A stretch of 15,120 bases of DNA from Deltaproteobacteria bacterium (GTDB lineage Bacteria; Desulfobacterota; Deferrisomatia; Deferrisomatales; Deferrisomataceae): assembly GCA_013152215.1 (NCBI GenBank), contig JAADGT010000090.1:1-15120 (forward strand), written 5' to 3'. The translations under genes were made by a program, and so were the position numbers. Within the stretch, counting starts at the first letter, position 1, and the number at the start of each line of letters is the position of its first letter. Of the stretch, positions 6,881-14,500 are shown one piece after another. The notes under the pieces are model-generated. The model was not told where the DNA came from and searched no databases. It worked only from the letters and a program-made list of their open reading frames with translations.

Positions 6881-9097
6881 TCACCACTCCGTCTCCGCCC
6901 GGAAGCGGTACGGCGCCCCCAGGTTGAACGTGAGGAACACCAGCACCTCCTCCCGGTCCCGGGAGGGATCCCGCCGGTCCCGGAACCGGTTGTAGTCGGC
7001 CGACACCGCCAGCTGCACGTTGGCCCAACCCAGGCCCACCCGGCTGAGCAGGGCCTGCACGTTCCACGACAGCCGCACGCTCCCGTTCAGGGTGGCCGTG
7101 TCGACCGAGCCGTCCGATGTGTCGGCCTTCTGGTAGGAGCCCTGACCCGAGAGATCCACGATCTCGGGCCACAGGGGAAGGGCCAGGCTCAGGGTGGCCA
7201 GGCGCGTACGGTGCACCTGGCCGCCCGAGTCGGACTCGTTGTACGAGAGGCTGGGCGTGACGGAGAGCCGCTCCCCGTTCCACCCTCCGGAAAGGGTGGC
7301 ACTGCGGGTCCGCGAGCCCGCAGCGCCCGACAGCCGGTTCTGGAGGAACCCCATGCTGGCGGTCAGGCCGGCGTTCCAGTGGTCCCGGCCATACGACAGG
7401 CCCGCGTTCACGGTGTGGTTCACGTTGTCCACGGCCTGGCCGCCCGGGGGCACGGAGCGGCTTTTCTGCCGGGACACACCGTAGCCCAGGTCGAGACTGG
7501 GCCAGCCCGGCACCGACACGCCCACCGAGGTGTTCCCCGAGATGCTGGACACGATGGGACGGCTGCGATCCCGCTCTACATTGTCCTCGCTGTAGGCACC
7601 CGAAAGGTTCAGAGAGACGGGGCCAAACCCGGTGGAGAAGCCCGCTTGCGCGGCTTGGCGGTCGCCCGTGAAGTTGGGGTTGGCAATGGTGGCGTAGTCC
7701 GATCCGTAGCGCAGCAGCCCCAGCGAGAGCGAGCCCACGCCCAGGTCTCGGCTGGCGTTGACCTGCCACGCGGTGTCGGCCTGCATGCCCGGGCCCTGGG
7801 AGGTGTCCGGGTCGAACCGGCTCCAGGCGAGCTCGCCGCTCAGGCCCATGCCGAACAGGGTGCCCCGGAAGCCCAGGCCCACGGTCTGTCCTTGGGAAGG
7901 CCCCAGGCTGGTGCCCGTGTTGAACCCGGCCCGGTTCTCGTTGCGTCCCGTGAGCGCGCTCAGGTGTACGGAGAGCCGGTCGTCCGGGAGCAGGGGGGCC
8001 TCCACGGCCAGGCCGTACACCTGGCTCTCGGAGTCCGAGAGCGACACCCCAGCCTCGAACCCCTCCACCGTGTCGGCCCTCACGTTGTAGAGGCGCGCCT
8101 TGATCCCGTGCAGTTCCAGGTTCAGCCGGGCCCCCCGGCGGGCGAACCCCGAAGCCGTGAGCGGGGTCTCGTCGATGGACAGGTCCCCGAACTCGAACGA
8201 CTGGGCGCCGTAGGCCAGGGTGAGGAGGTAACCGGAGGAGATCGTGAACTCGTCGGGAGCGTCCTTGACGTACTGAAGGTTCACCCCCGAGAACCGGGCG
8301 GCGAACTTGCCCTTCTGGGCCGAGAGCTCCAGGTTGAGGTTGCCCGAGGCCCGATCGGATGCGGTGGTGTCCTTGTTGTTCGCGTTCAGGCCGTAGTTGA
8401 ACGACACGCTCCCGTCCACGGCCAGTACGCCCCTGGGCCCCTCGGCCGGTCCTTCCGCCACGAACGGAACCTCGACTCGGTGGCCCCCCGAGGCCTCCGC
8501 GACCAACACGTGCCGGCCGGGCTCCAGGGGGGCCGGCGGTACGTACCGGACCTCGGACCCCTGCCTCTCCACCATGGACGTGACATCCGCCCCGTCCAGG
8601 AAGAAACGAACCCCGGTCGGGGCCCCGTCCAGGCTCATCACCAGGGGACCCCGGGCCGGCACGCGGCCGTTCGTGGCTCCCACCAGGGCCGCACCCCGGA
8701 GCCTGGCGGCCTCCACCTTGATCCGGTAGGGGTGGTAGGTCGGGTAGACCGCCGGGTCGGTGATCACCCGGCCGTCGGCCGTGGTCACCTCCAGGTAGTA
8801 CTCCACGCCCGGCGGGACCATGGCGGAGGCGGGAATCTCCACAGCGACCCGGCCGTCCTCCACCGGAAGCTCGATCCGGCGGTAGGCCCGGGTGCCGGCC
8901 ACCCGGTAGTGGAGGACCGCGGCAACGGCATCCGCCTCGACTGGGCGGGAGAGCACCGCGGGTGTCCCCACGGGGTTTCGTCTGGGAACCGCCGCTTCCC
9001 CGACGCTAGAGCCTCCCAGCAGGGCAAAGAGGGCCCCAAGAAGCACGGCGCTCCCTCGCCGCCGAGGGCCCACGGAGAACCCGAGCGGGTATCCCAT
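6881..9097 (-). CDS. Outer-membrane beta-barrel protein with N-terminal periplasmic domain
   Basis: This 738-residue protein is predicted to sit in the outer membrane as a pore or scaffold. It has an N-terminal signal peptide (basic GPRRR, then SAVLLGALFALLGG, cleavage near GEAAVP). Residues ~35-185 look like an Ig-like beta-sandwich (YYLEVTTADGRVITDPAVYP and following, then VRFFLDGADVTS and PLEPGRHVLVAEASGG). From ~200 to the end the protein is a long run of alternating polar/hydrophobic strands with Gly, Ser, Asn and aromatic residues (FNYGLNANNKDT, LNLELSAQKGKFAARFSGVN, VSVPGWPSLDLGYGVSRQKS, NAGLSYGRDHWNAGLTASMG), typical of a transmembrane barrel. It ends in ...YRFRAETEW, an aromatic terminus that could serve as a BAM signal, though Phe is more usual. 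The gene leads a compact operon: its stop is one base before the lipoprotein ATG. The family is not identified. Porin-like subunits of porin-cytochrome conduits are one possibility. Confidence 0.8.
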   Translation of the reverse strand: MGYPLGFSVGPRRRGSAVLLGALFALLGGSSVGEAAVPRRNPVGTPAVLSRPVEADAVAAVLHYRVAGTRAYRRIELPVEDGRVAVEIPASAMVPPGVEYYLEVTTADGRVITDPAVYPTYHPYRIKVEAARLRGAALVGATNGRVPARGPLVMSLDGAPTGVRFFLDGADVTSMVERQGSEVRYVPPAPLEPGRHVLVAEASGGHRVEVPFVAEGPAEGPRGVLAVDGSVSFNYGLNANNKDTTASDRASGNLNLELSAQKGKFAARFSGVNLQYVKDAPDEFTISSGYLLTLAYGAQSFEFGDLSIDETPLTASGFARRGARLNLELHGIKARLYNVRADTVEGFEAGVSLSDSESQVYGLAVEAPLLPDDRLSVHLSALTGRNENRAGFNTGTSLGPSQGQTVGLGFRGTLFGMGLSGELAWSRFDPDTSQGPGMQADTAWQVNASRDLGVGSLSLGLLRYGSDYATIANPNFTGDRQAAQAGFSTGFGPVSLNLSGAYSEDNVERDRSRPIVSSISGNTSVGVSVPGWPSLDLGYGVSRQKSRSVPPGGQAVDNVNHTVNAGLSYGRDHWNAGLTASMGFLQNRLSGAAGSRTRSATLSGGWNGERLSVTPSLSYNESDSGGQVHRTRLATLSLALPLWPEIVDLSGQGSYQKADTSDGSVDTATLNGSVRLSWNVQALLSRVGLGWANVQLAVSADYNRFRDRRDPSRDREEVLVFLTFNLGAPYRFRAETEW

Positions 9098-9103
9098 GGC
9101 CGA

Positions 9104-9112
9104 CCTCTCCCC
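9104..9112 (-). promoter_or_regulatory. Ribosome binding site that fixes the beta-barrel start
   Basis: GGGGAGAGG on the minus strand lies 6 nt before the ATG at 9097-9095. The frame is open up to a TTG at 9136, but that start has no comparable site and would place thirteen extra residues before the signal peptide. I chose 9097. Confidence 0.7.
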
Positions 9113-9130
9113 AGGAAATCTCGATGGGAA

Positions 9131-9199
9131 ACCCAAACCAGAGGGGTATGGTCAGCCAAAGTAGCAAGGGAAGGGGTTCAGGCAGGTAACGGTTTGGGT
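9131..9199. repeat. 9-bp inverted repeat flanking the probable barrel promoter region
   Basis: ACCCAAACC at 9131-9139 and its exact reverse complement GGTTTGGGT at 9191-9199 face each other across 51 bp in the 130-bp gap between the regulator and the barrel gene. The right arm overlaps the GGTAAC direct repeat. No good -35/-10 pair is visible between the arms, as would be expected for an activator-dependent promoter. The arms are too far apart to be a simple terminator. A chance occurrence cannot be excluded. Confidence 0.3.
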
Positions 9200-9202
9200 A
9201 AC
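9185..9202. promoter_or_regulatory. GGTAAC direct repeat, candidate operator of the barrel operon
   Basis: Plus-strand GGTAAC occurs at 9185-9190 and 9197-9202, 12 bp apart start to start, so both copies face the same side of the helix roughly. The pair lies 88-105 nt upstream of the barrel gene's ATG. SARP-type activators are known to bind short direct repeats with about one helical turn of spacing near a weak -35, and the adjacent gene encodes a SARP-like module. That this protein binds here is inference. Confidence 0.35.
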
Positions 9203-9227
9203 ACGATCGGTCTGCACCCAGAAAAAG

Positions 9228-11345
9228 TCAGCGGGGAGCCCCCTCCCGCGCCCGGACGGCCAGTTTGCGGAGCACCGGGCCGGGGGGCGAGCCGAACGTA
9301 TCGCGGAAGAACGCCTCTGCTTGCCGGAAGGTTCGGAGGGCCTCCATGGGGTAGCCCTGGCGGATCAGTTGCTCCATCTTGATGGCGTACAACCGCTCCG
9401 ACGAGGGGTTGGCGGTTACGGCCAGGGAAAGGTGGTCCAGCAGGGAGTCCTCGGGGGGATGGTGACCGGCCAGCTCCACCAGCCACTCCACGAGGGATAC
9501 GTGGAGGTGCCGCAGGGATTCCCGACGGTTCTCCACGATCCCGTACGAGTCGTCCCCGGGGAGGAAGTCCCCCCGGTAGAGCTCCAGCGCCCGGGCGACC
9601 TCTCGGGGCGAGCGGCTCCGGAGGGCCGACCTTCCGGCCCTTTCGAAAAGGAGAGAATCGGCGAACACGGTCGAGCGGGAAAGGGACAGCCGTCCGTGCT
9701 TCCAGTGGATCCATCGCACGGGCTCGCTCCCTTTGGTGCCCACCTGCCGAAGGCGGGCCAAGGTGGTTTTGAGGTTGGCCCGGGCCTGGTCGCCGAGGGC
9801 GTCCGGCCACAGTAGCTCGGCCAGCCAGTCCACCGGGACCTTTTCCCCCCCGAAGGCGAGAAGGAGCTTCAGCAGCTGCTGGGTGCGGGAGGAGCGCCAG
9901 CGCCGGTCGTACACGATGGTCCCGAGCATGGTGAGGGAGAACCCGCCCAGGCTCTGGATCCGCACCGGCCGCTCCTCGGCCGCCTCGAGAAGCCCCTGCA
10001 CGGAGGCCGGAGCCCCGGGAGGGGCCTCCAGCCGCTCCAAAAGACGGCGGGTGAACTGGGGCGGCCGAAAGGCCGAAAGAAGGGGGCGCCCGGGCGGAAG
10101 CAGTTCCCGCGCCTGGTCGAGCAATCGCCTGGCCTCCTCGTTCTCTCCACGGTCCGCCAGCAGGGCGGCCCGGTCCAGGCTCGCCCCCTCGGAGAACAGA
10201 AAGAGCCCCCGCTCCCGACACCTCTGGATCGCCTCGTCGAGCCGGGCCGCTGCCTCCTCGGTCTCGTTGAGGTCGGCCAAGGCCAAGGCTTGGAGGATCC
10301 GGCTCATTTCCTCGGCCGGGGAGCTCTCGGCCCGGAGGGCTGCCCGTTCTGCCCGCTCCGCATGGGCCAGGGCCCGATAGGGGCGGCCGGCCCCCAGGTA
10401 GAACAGCCCCACGGAAAAATGCATGAGGGACGAGAAGAAGTGGACCTGCTCCCCCACCGCCAGGTGCTTGACGCTGGCCTCCAGCAGGGGGACCTCGTCG
10501 GCGTGGCGGGCCAGGGATGCCGCCAGAAGCCGAGCTCCCTGGAGCAGGAGGCTGACCGAGACCCTCCGGTCCTCCGGAGGAAGGTCCTCGCCCGTGCCCC
10601 GGAGCACCTCGTAGGCCTCGGCGGGCCTGCCGGCCGTGCACAGCACGATGCCCTGCATGATGCGATGATACAGGCGTGTGTACGAGGTGGAGGCGGTCCG
10701 GTCCACGAACGGCGCGGTCTCCTCCAGCACGAGCACCGCCCGCTCCGTGCACCCCTTGTATGCCAGCGCCATGGCTTGGAGGGTGGCGCCGTATAGGGTC
10801 ATGGGAGCGGAGCGCGCCTCCTCGGCGGCCCGGCGCTGGTGATCCAGCGTGGCCAGCGTTCGGTCGGGATCCCCCCGGTGGAACAGGAGCATCAAGGCGC
10901 GGAACGCCAGGGCAGAGGCGCGGGCCAAGGGGGGGAGTTTCGTTTGTTCGACGAGGCGGTCGATCCGATCGGCCCACACCCGGGAGCGGGACCACTCCAC
11001 CCCGAAGTCCCACAGGGCGGCCACGGCCAGCCCGCATGCGGCCGCGGCTCCTTCCGGATCTCGGTTCACCTGGAGCAGCCGGTACAGCAAGGAGACGTCC
11101 CGCATCACCTTCCGCGGCTCGCGGTCGGTGGGCAGTGGCGCAACGGCCCCTTCCAGGAGCCGAAGCCGGGGGGACAGGCCGGAGTGCCGGTGGAACCGGA
11201 GCACCTCGAAATGCCGACGGATGGCAGGAACGTCCATCTCGAACCACCATGCCAGCCCCTCTTCGGCCAGCCTGGCGGCGAACTCGTCCCACCGTTCCTT
11301 CCGGGCCAGATCCTCAAACTCGGGGAGGAGATCCCAGGTTTCCAC
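9228..11345 (-). CDS. TPR-containing transcriptional activator with C-terminal winged-helix and BTAD (SARP-like) domains
   Basis: This 705-residue cytoplasmic protein (from GTG 11345) is a likely DNA-binding activator. Residues ~1-430 are all-helical, Ala/Leu/Glu/Arg-rich, TPR-like repeats, a region that usually senses a ligand or partner. Residues ~462-560 fit an OmpR/PhoB-type winged helix, starting RIQSLGGFSLTMLG and containing RTQQLLKLLLAFGGEKVPVD, LAELLWPD and ARANLKTTLARLR. Residues ~580-690 fit a bacterial transcriptional activator domain (LYRGDFLPGDDSYGIVENRR, then SERLYAIKMEQLIRQGYPMEALRTFRQAE). Classical SARPs carry the winged helix at the N terminus, so the order here is reversed. 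I see no Walker A motif or AAA/STAND NTPase such as MalT-like relatives have. The gene sits between the terminated cytochrome unit and the barrel operon, so it probably controls the latter (inference). The signal it responds to is unknown. Confidence 0.85.
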   Translation of the reverse strand: METWDLLPEFEDLARKERWDEFAARLAEEGLAWWFEMDVPAIRRHFEVLRFHRHSGLSPRLRLLEGAVAPLPTDREPRKVMRDVSLLYRLLQVNRDPEGAAAACGLAVAALWDFGVEWSRSRVWADRIDRLVEQTKLPPLARASALAFRALMLLFHRGDPDRTLATLDHQRRAAEEARSAPMTLYGATLQAMALAYKGCTERAVLVLEETAPFVDRTASTSYTRLYHRIMQGIVLCTAGRPAEAYEVLRGTGEDLPPEDRRVSVSLLLQGARLLAASLARHADEVPLLEASVKHLAVGEQVHFFSSLMHFSVGLFYLGAGRPYRALAHAERAERAALRAESSPAEEMSRILQALALADLNETEEAAARLDEAIQRCRERGLFLFSEGASLDRAALLADRGENEEARRLLDQARELLPPGRPLLSAFRPPQFTRRLLERLEAPPGAPASVQGLLEAAEERPVRIQSLGGFSLTMLGTIVYDRRWRSSRTQQLLKLLLAFGGEKVPVDWLAELLWPDALGDQARANLKTTLARLRQVGTKGSEPVRWIHWKHGRLSLSRSTVFADSLLFERAGRSALRSRSPREVARALELYRGDFLPGDDSYGIVENRRESLRHLHVSLVEWLVELAGHHPPEDSLLDHLSLAVTANPSSERLYAIKMEQLIRQGYPMEALRTFRQAEAFFRDTFGSPPGPVLRKLAVRAREGAPR

Positions 11346-11351
11346 CTCCCA

Positions 11352-11357
11352 CCTCCT
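11352..11357 (-). promoter_or_regulatory. Ribosome binding site that fixes the regulator start
   Basis: A perfect AGGAGG lies 6 nt upstream of the GTG at 11345-11343. The frame is open further upstream to a GTG at 11435, but using that start would place this site and the candidate promoter inside the coding sequence. I therefore take 11345 as the start. Confidence 0.75.
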
Positions 11358-11391
11358 GGAGCCGCCAGCTTTGCGGGCAAAAACAAACCAT

Positions 11392-11419
11392 ATTTTACAT
11401 CGGAACGGCACAACGGCAA
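11392..11419 (-). promoter_or_regulatory. Candidate sigma70-type promoter of the regulator gene
   Basis: TTGCCG (11419-11414) and TAAAAT (11397-11392) are separated by 16 nt on the minus strand, in an unusually A+T-rich patch just downstream of the cytochrome terminator. Transcription from here would start about 40 nt upstream of the GTG start at 11345. The -35 matches the consensus at four positions and the -10 at five. The call rests on hexamer similarity and location only. Confidence 0.5.
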
Positions 11420-11447
11420 ACACGGGGAACGACACGCGACCGGACGC

Positions 11448-11486
11448 AAAAAAAAGCCCCGGAGGGAGGAGGAACCCGTCCGGGGC
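11448..11486 (-). terminator. Rho-independent terminator after the cytochrome gene
   Basis: On the minus strand a perfect 8-bp G+C-rich stem (GCCCCGGA at 11486-11479 with TCCGGGGC at 11463-11456) with a 15-nt loop is followed directly by eight T residues (11455-11448). It lies 25 nt beyond the cytochrome stop codon. It therefore separates the cytochrome transcription unit from the regulator gene, whose candidate promoter comes next. Confidence 0.9.
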
Positions 11487-11511
11487 GTAAGGGGGAACGT
11501 GACCCTGGGGG

Positions 11512-14500
11512 TCAGGGTCGGGACAGGGTCTGGAGGAAACAGCCGGTGGAGCCGCTTCCGCCCGTGTCCTCCGACGCGGGCGGCTCCTCGGAGCCCACGG
11601 GCTCCTCCCCGAGCTCCACCGGGGTCAGACCGGCCAGCTTGGCGAACGCCCGGGCGGCCTCCTCGGTGTGCTCCAGGATCTCGGCCTGGGTGGCGCCGAT
11701 CAGGTCGGCCGGGGTCACCATGCCGGTGGTCTCCACCGTGGAGAAGTCGGGGGCCACGTCGTCGGTGTCGCCGTCGCGGTTCACGTCCACGGGGTGGATG
11801 TAGCCCACCTCGGGCTCGACCCAGATCTTGCCCTTGGCCACGAGCCCTTCGAAGTTCTCGATGGTCCAGGGCAGGAAGGTGACCGTGCGGTTCGACAGCC
11901 GGGCGTTCATGACCACGTCGGGGTCGCCGCCGTAGACCGGATCGGTGCCCTGGGCGTGGCAGTCCACGCACTGGCGGGTCTTGCCGGCCTCCACCACTCC
12001 CGGCGGGGGGACCATCTTCCCGGTGGTCGGGTCGACCCCGCCCAGTTTGTCGTAGTCCTTGGGCGCGCCCAGGGCCTGGGAGGCGGGCAGCACGTTGTGG
12101 CTCACGGTGAAGTAGTGGGCCACGATGGCGAGCCGCAGATTTTTGTCGTAGTCAGGCGATGCCCGGCCCGCGTACTCGTCTTCCTTTTGGAGCACGGTCA
12201 CCAGGGCCGCGCGTACGAGATCGAGCTCGGTCTCGTTGGAGATCTCGGGCCGTAGGTCGAAGTTGTCGTCCCACACGACGGTGTTCGCGTCGTAGCTCGT
12301 GATGGTGCCGGACTCGTCCCGGGTGACGGAGCTCGAGATCAGCACCATGCCGATCTGGTGGCGGCCGGGCATGACCTCCCGGGACACAGCGCCGGCCAGG
12401 ATCGAGTTGAGCTCCCGGGGGGCCAGCACCCGCATGCTGGCCGGGTCGTCGGGGTCGTAGACCACCCAGGTCACGGCCGCCACCGGGTTGCCCGGGTAGA
12501 TCTTGATCTTGCCGTCCCGGTCGGGCTTCTTGTAGAGCACCGGCGTGAACTCGAAGTAGCTCTTTCCGTTGGCCGTGCGGAAGAACTCCGCCATGTCCGC
12601 CGGATCGAAGTTCCCCTCCTCGTCGGGCACGGGGATCGTGGCCGAGCCGTCCGGGTCGGTCATCATGGTGTAGAACATGGCGTAGGGGTCCAGGGCCCGG
12701 TCCGAGCCGAACCCGGGCTCCTTGCCCTCCAAGCGCAGTTTCTGGGCCACCAGCGGGTCGGGCCCGTTGGGGTCGAAGTAGGCGATGGAGGTCACCACGT
12801 CCATCCCGAAGATCGGGTTCGACTGGCCCGCCCACTGGAGCCCCCCGATCCCGTAGAACGGGGCGGCCGCGTAGTAGCCCGGCTGGGGATCCTCGATGCC
12901 GAACGCCGAGAAGAACGAGAACGGCACCATCTGCTCCACGTCACCGGGGTCGGCGGGGTTCGGCATGAACCGGGAGTCGAAGTTGTAGGAGAACCCCATG
13001 GAGTAGTCGAACGCCCGGAACGGCCAGTACCTCTTGTAAGGGATGTGGCAGGTCTCGCAGGCCACGTTCTCGAAGTGGTCGGCCACGATCTCCTCGGACC
13101 CGAAGTTGTCCCGGTGGGCCAGGGTCATCTGCTCCAGGTTGTGGCAGTCGGTGCACACCTTGACCTTCTGGAAGTCCAGGTCGTTGCGCACCGTGCCCCC
13201 GGTGTCGATGCCCTTGCCGAAGTTGTGGTCCGGAGCGGCCGGCCCTTCGGCCTTGGTGGCGTGGCAGTCCACACACTCCACGCCCCGGGCCGCGTGCACG
13301 TCGTACCCGGCCAGGTCCCCCTCGCTCTTTCGCCCGGCCTCCACCTCCTCCAGGGCCTTGTCGTAGTTCTCCTCGCCGTCGTACTCCATCTTCCAGAAGG
13401 TGCCCCGCTTGGGGATGTCGGCCTTCATGCCCATCACGTCGGGCCGGATGTACAGCCCCTGGTTCACGGGGTCGCGGAAGCCCACGTGGCACCGGCCGCA
13501 GATCAGGTCCCACTTGTGTCCCCCGGTGTCGCCGCTGGCGAGCAGGGGCGCCCGGGTGCCGGCTTGGGCGGCGAAGAGCTCGAGATCGTCCGGGTCGTAG
13601 TAGGTCTGTACCGTGAAGTAGTTCTGCACCTCGTCCGGAACCTGGGAGAGGCTCACCCCGTCCTTTTTCACCAGCTTCACGTAGGCCAGGGGCACCCCGT
13701 CCCCGTCCAGGTCGAGCCCCATGAGCCCGCCCGTGGCCGCGTACTTGAAGTAGTAGCCCAGGAACTTGCGGCTGCCCCACACCTTGTCGCCGTTCGCGGC
13801 GGTCACGACGTTCACGGCCGGGCTGTAGGCGTTGTGCATCTTGAACCCGCTCGTGCCGCCGGCCTCGTCGGGCTTGCCGCCCTCGACCATGGGGATCTTC
13901 ACGCTGTCGCGGGTGCTCGCCACGGGCGAGTTGGGCGCCGCGTAGAACCGGCCGGGCTCGAAGGTGCCGGAGAGGGGGCTCGAGTACCGGTCGATCGAGA
14001 ACACCTCGTACCCCTCGGGGATCTCGGCCGGGGTCGGGTACCGGCCCACCGAGATGGCCCAGATGTCGGCATAGTCGTCCCGGGCCTCGTTCATCTTGGC
14101 GATCAGAAAGATCTTGAGCCGGGGTGCGTAGTTCTGGGCGTCCACCCCGTTGGCTGTGTGGAGCCGGCTCTCGTAGGGGTCCAGGTGGCAGGTCAGGCAC
14201 TCGGCCTCCAGCACCCCGCTCTCGCCCCAGTCGTGCAGGTGGGGGGCCGACAGGGCCGGGGAGGGGCCGGCGCCCATGAGGTCCCGGGCCATGTAGAAGG
14301 GGGCGGCGCCGATGTCCTCCACGTCGTACCGGTAGTAGTCCCCGTTCCAGACGCCGAACTCACCGGCCTCGATCCGGTCCCGGTTGGCCTGGAAGAACTC
14401 GTCGTAGCGGTTGCCGTTGCGGTCCACCTCGTAGGGTCCGCCGCCCATGTGGCACGAGGTGCAGGTGGCGATCTCGTCGGCCGTGCCGATGTCGAACCGG

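Noticed and set aside
9221..9255. Possible terminator at the end of the regulator gene
   Set aside because: A GGGAG/CTCCC stem is followed by TTTTT, but seven bases separate them and the stem is short, so it is not a convincing intrinsic terminator.
6878..9382. Plus-strand open frame of about 834 codons opposite the beta-barrel
   Set aside because: Arg/Gly/Pro/His-rich translation without any recognisable pattern. The minus strand carries a signal peptide and barrel strands throughout.
9178..11292. Second minus-strand frame of about 704 codons overlapping the regulator
   Set aside because: Gly/Arg/Pro-rich out-of-frame shadow. The neighbouring frame encodes clear winged-helix and BTAD sequences.
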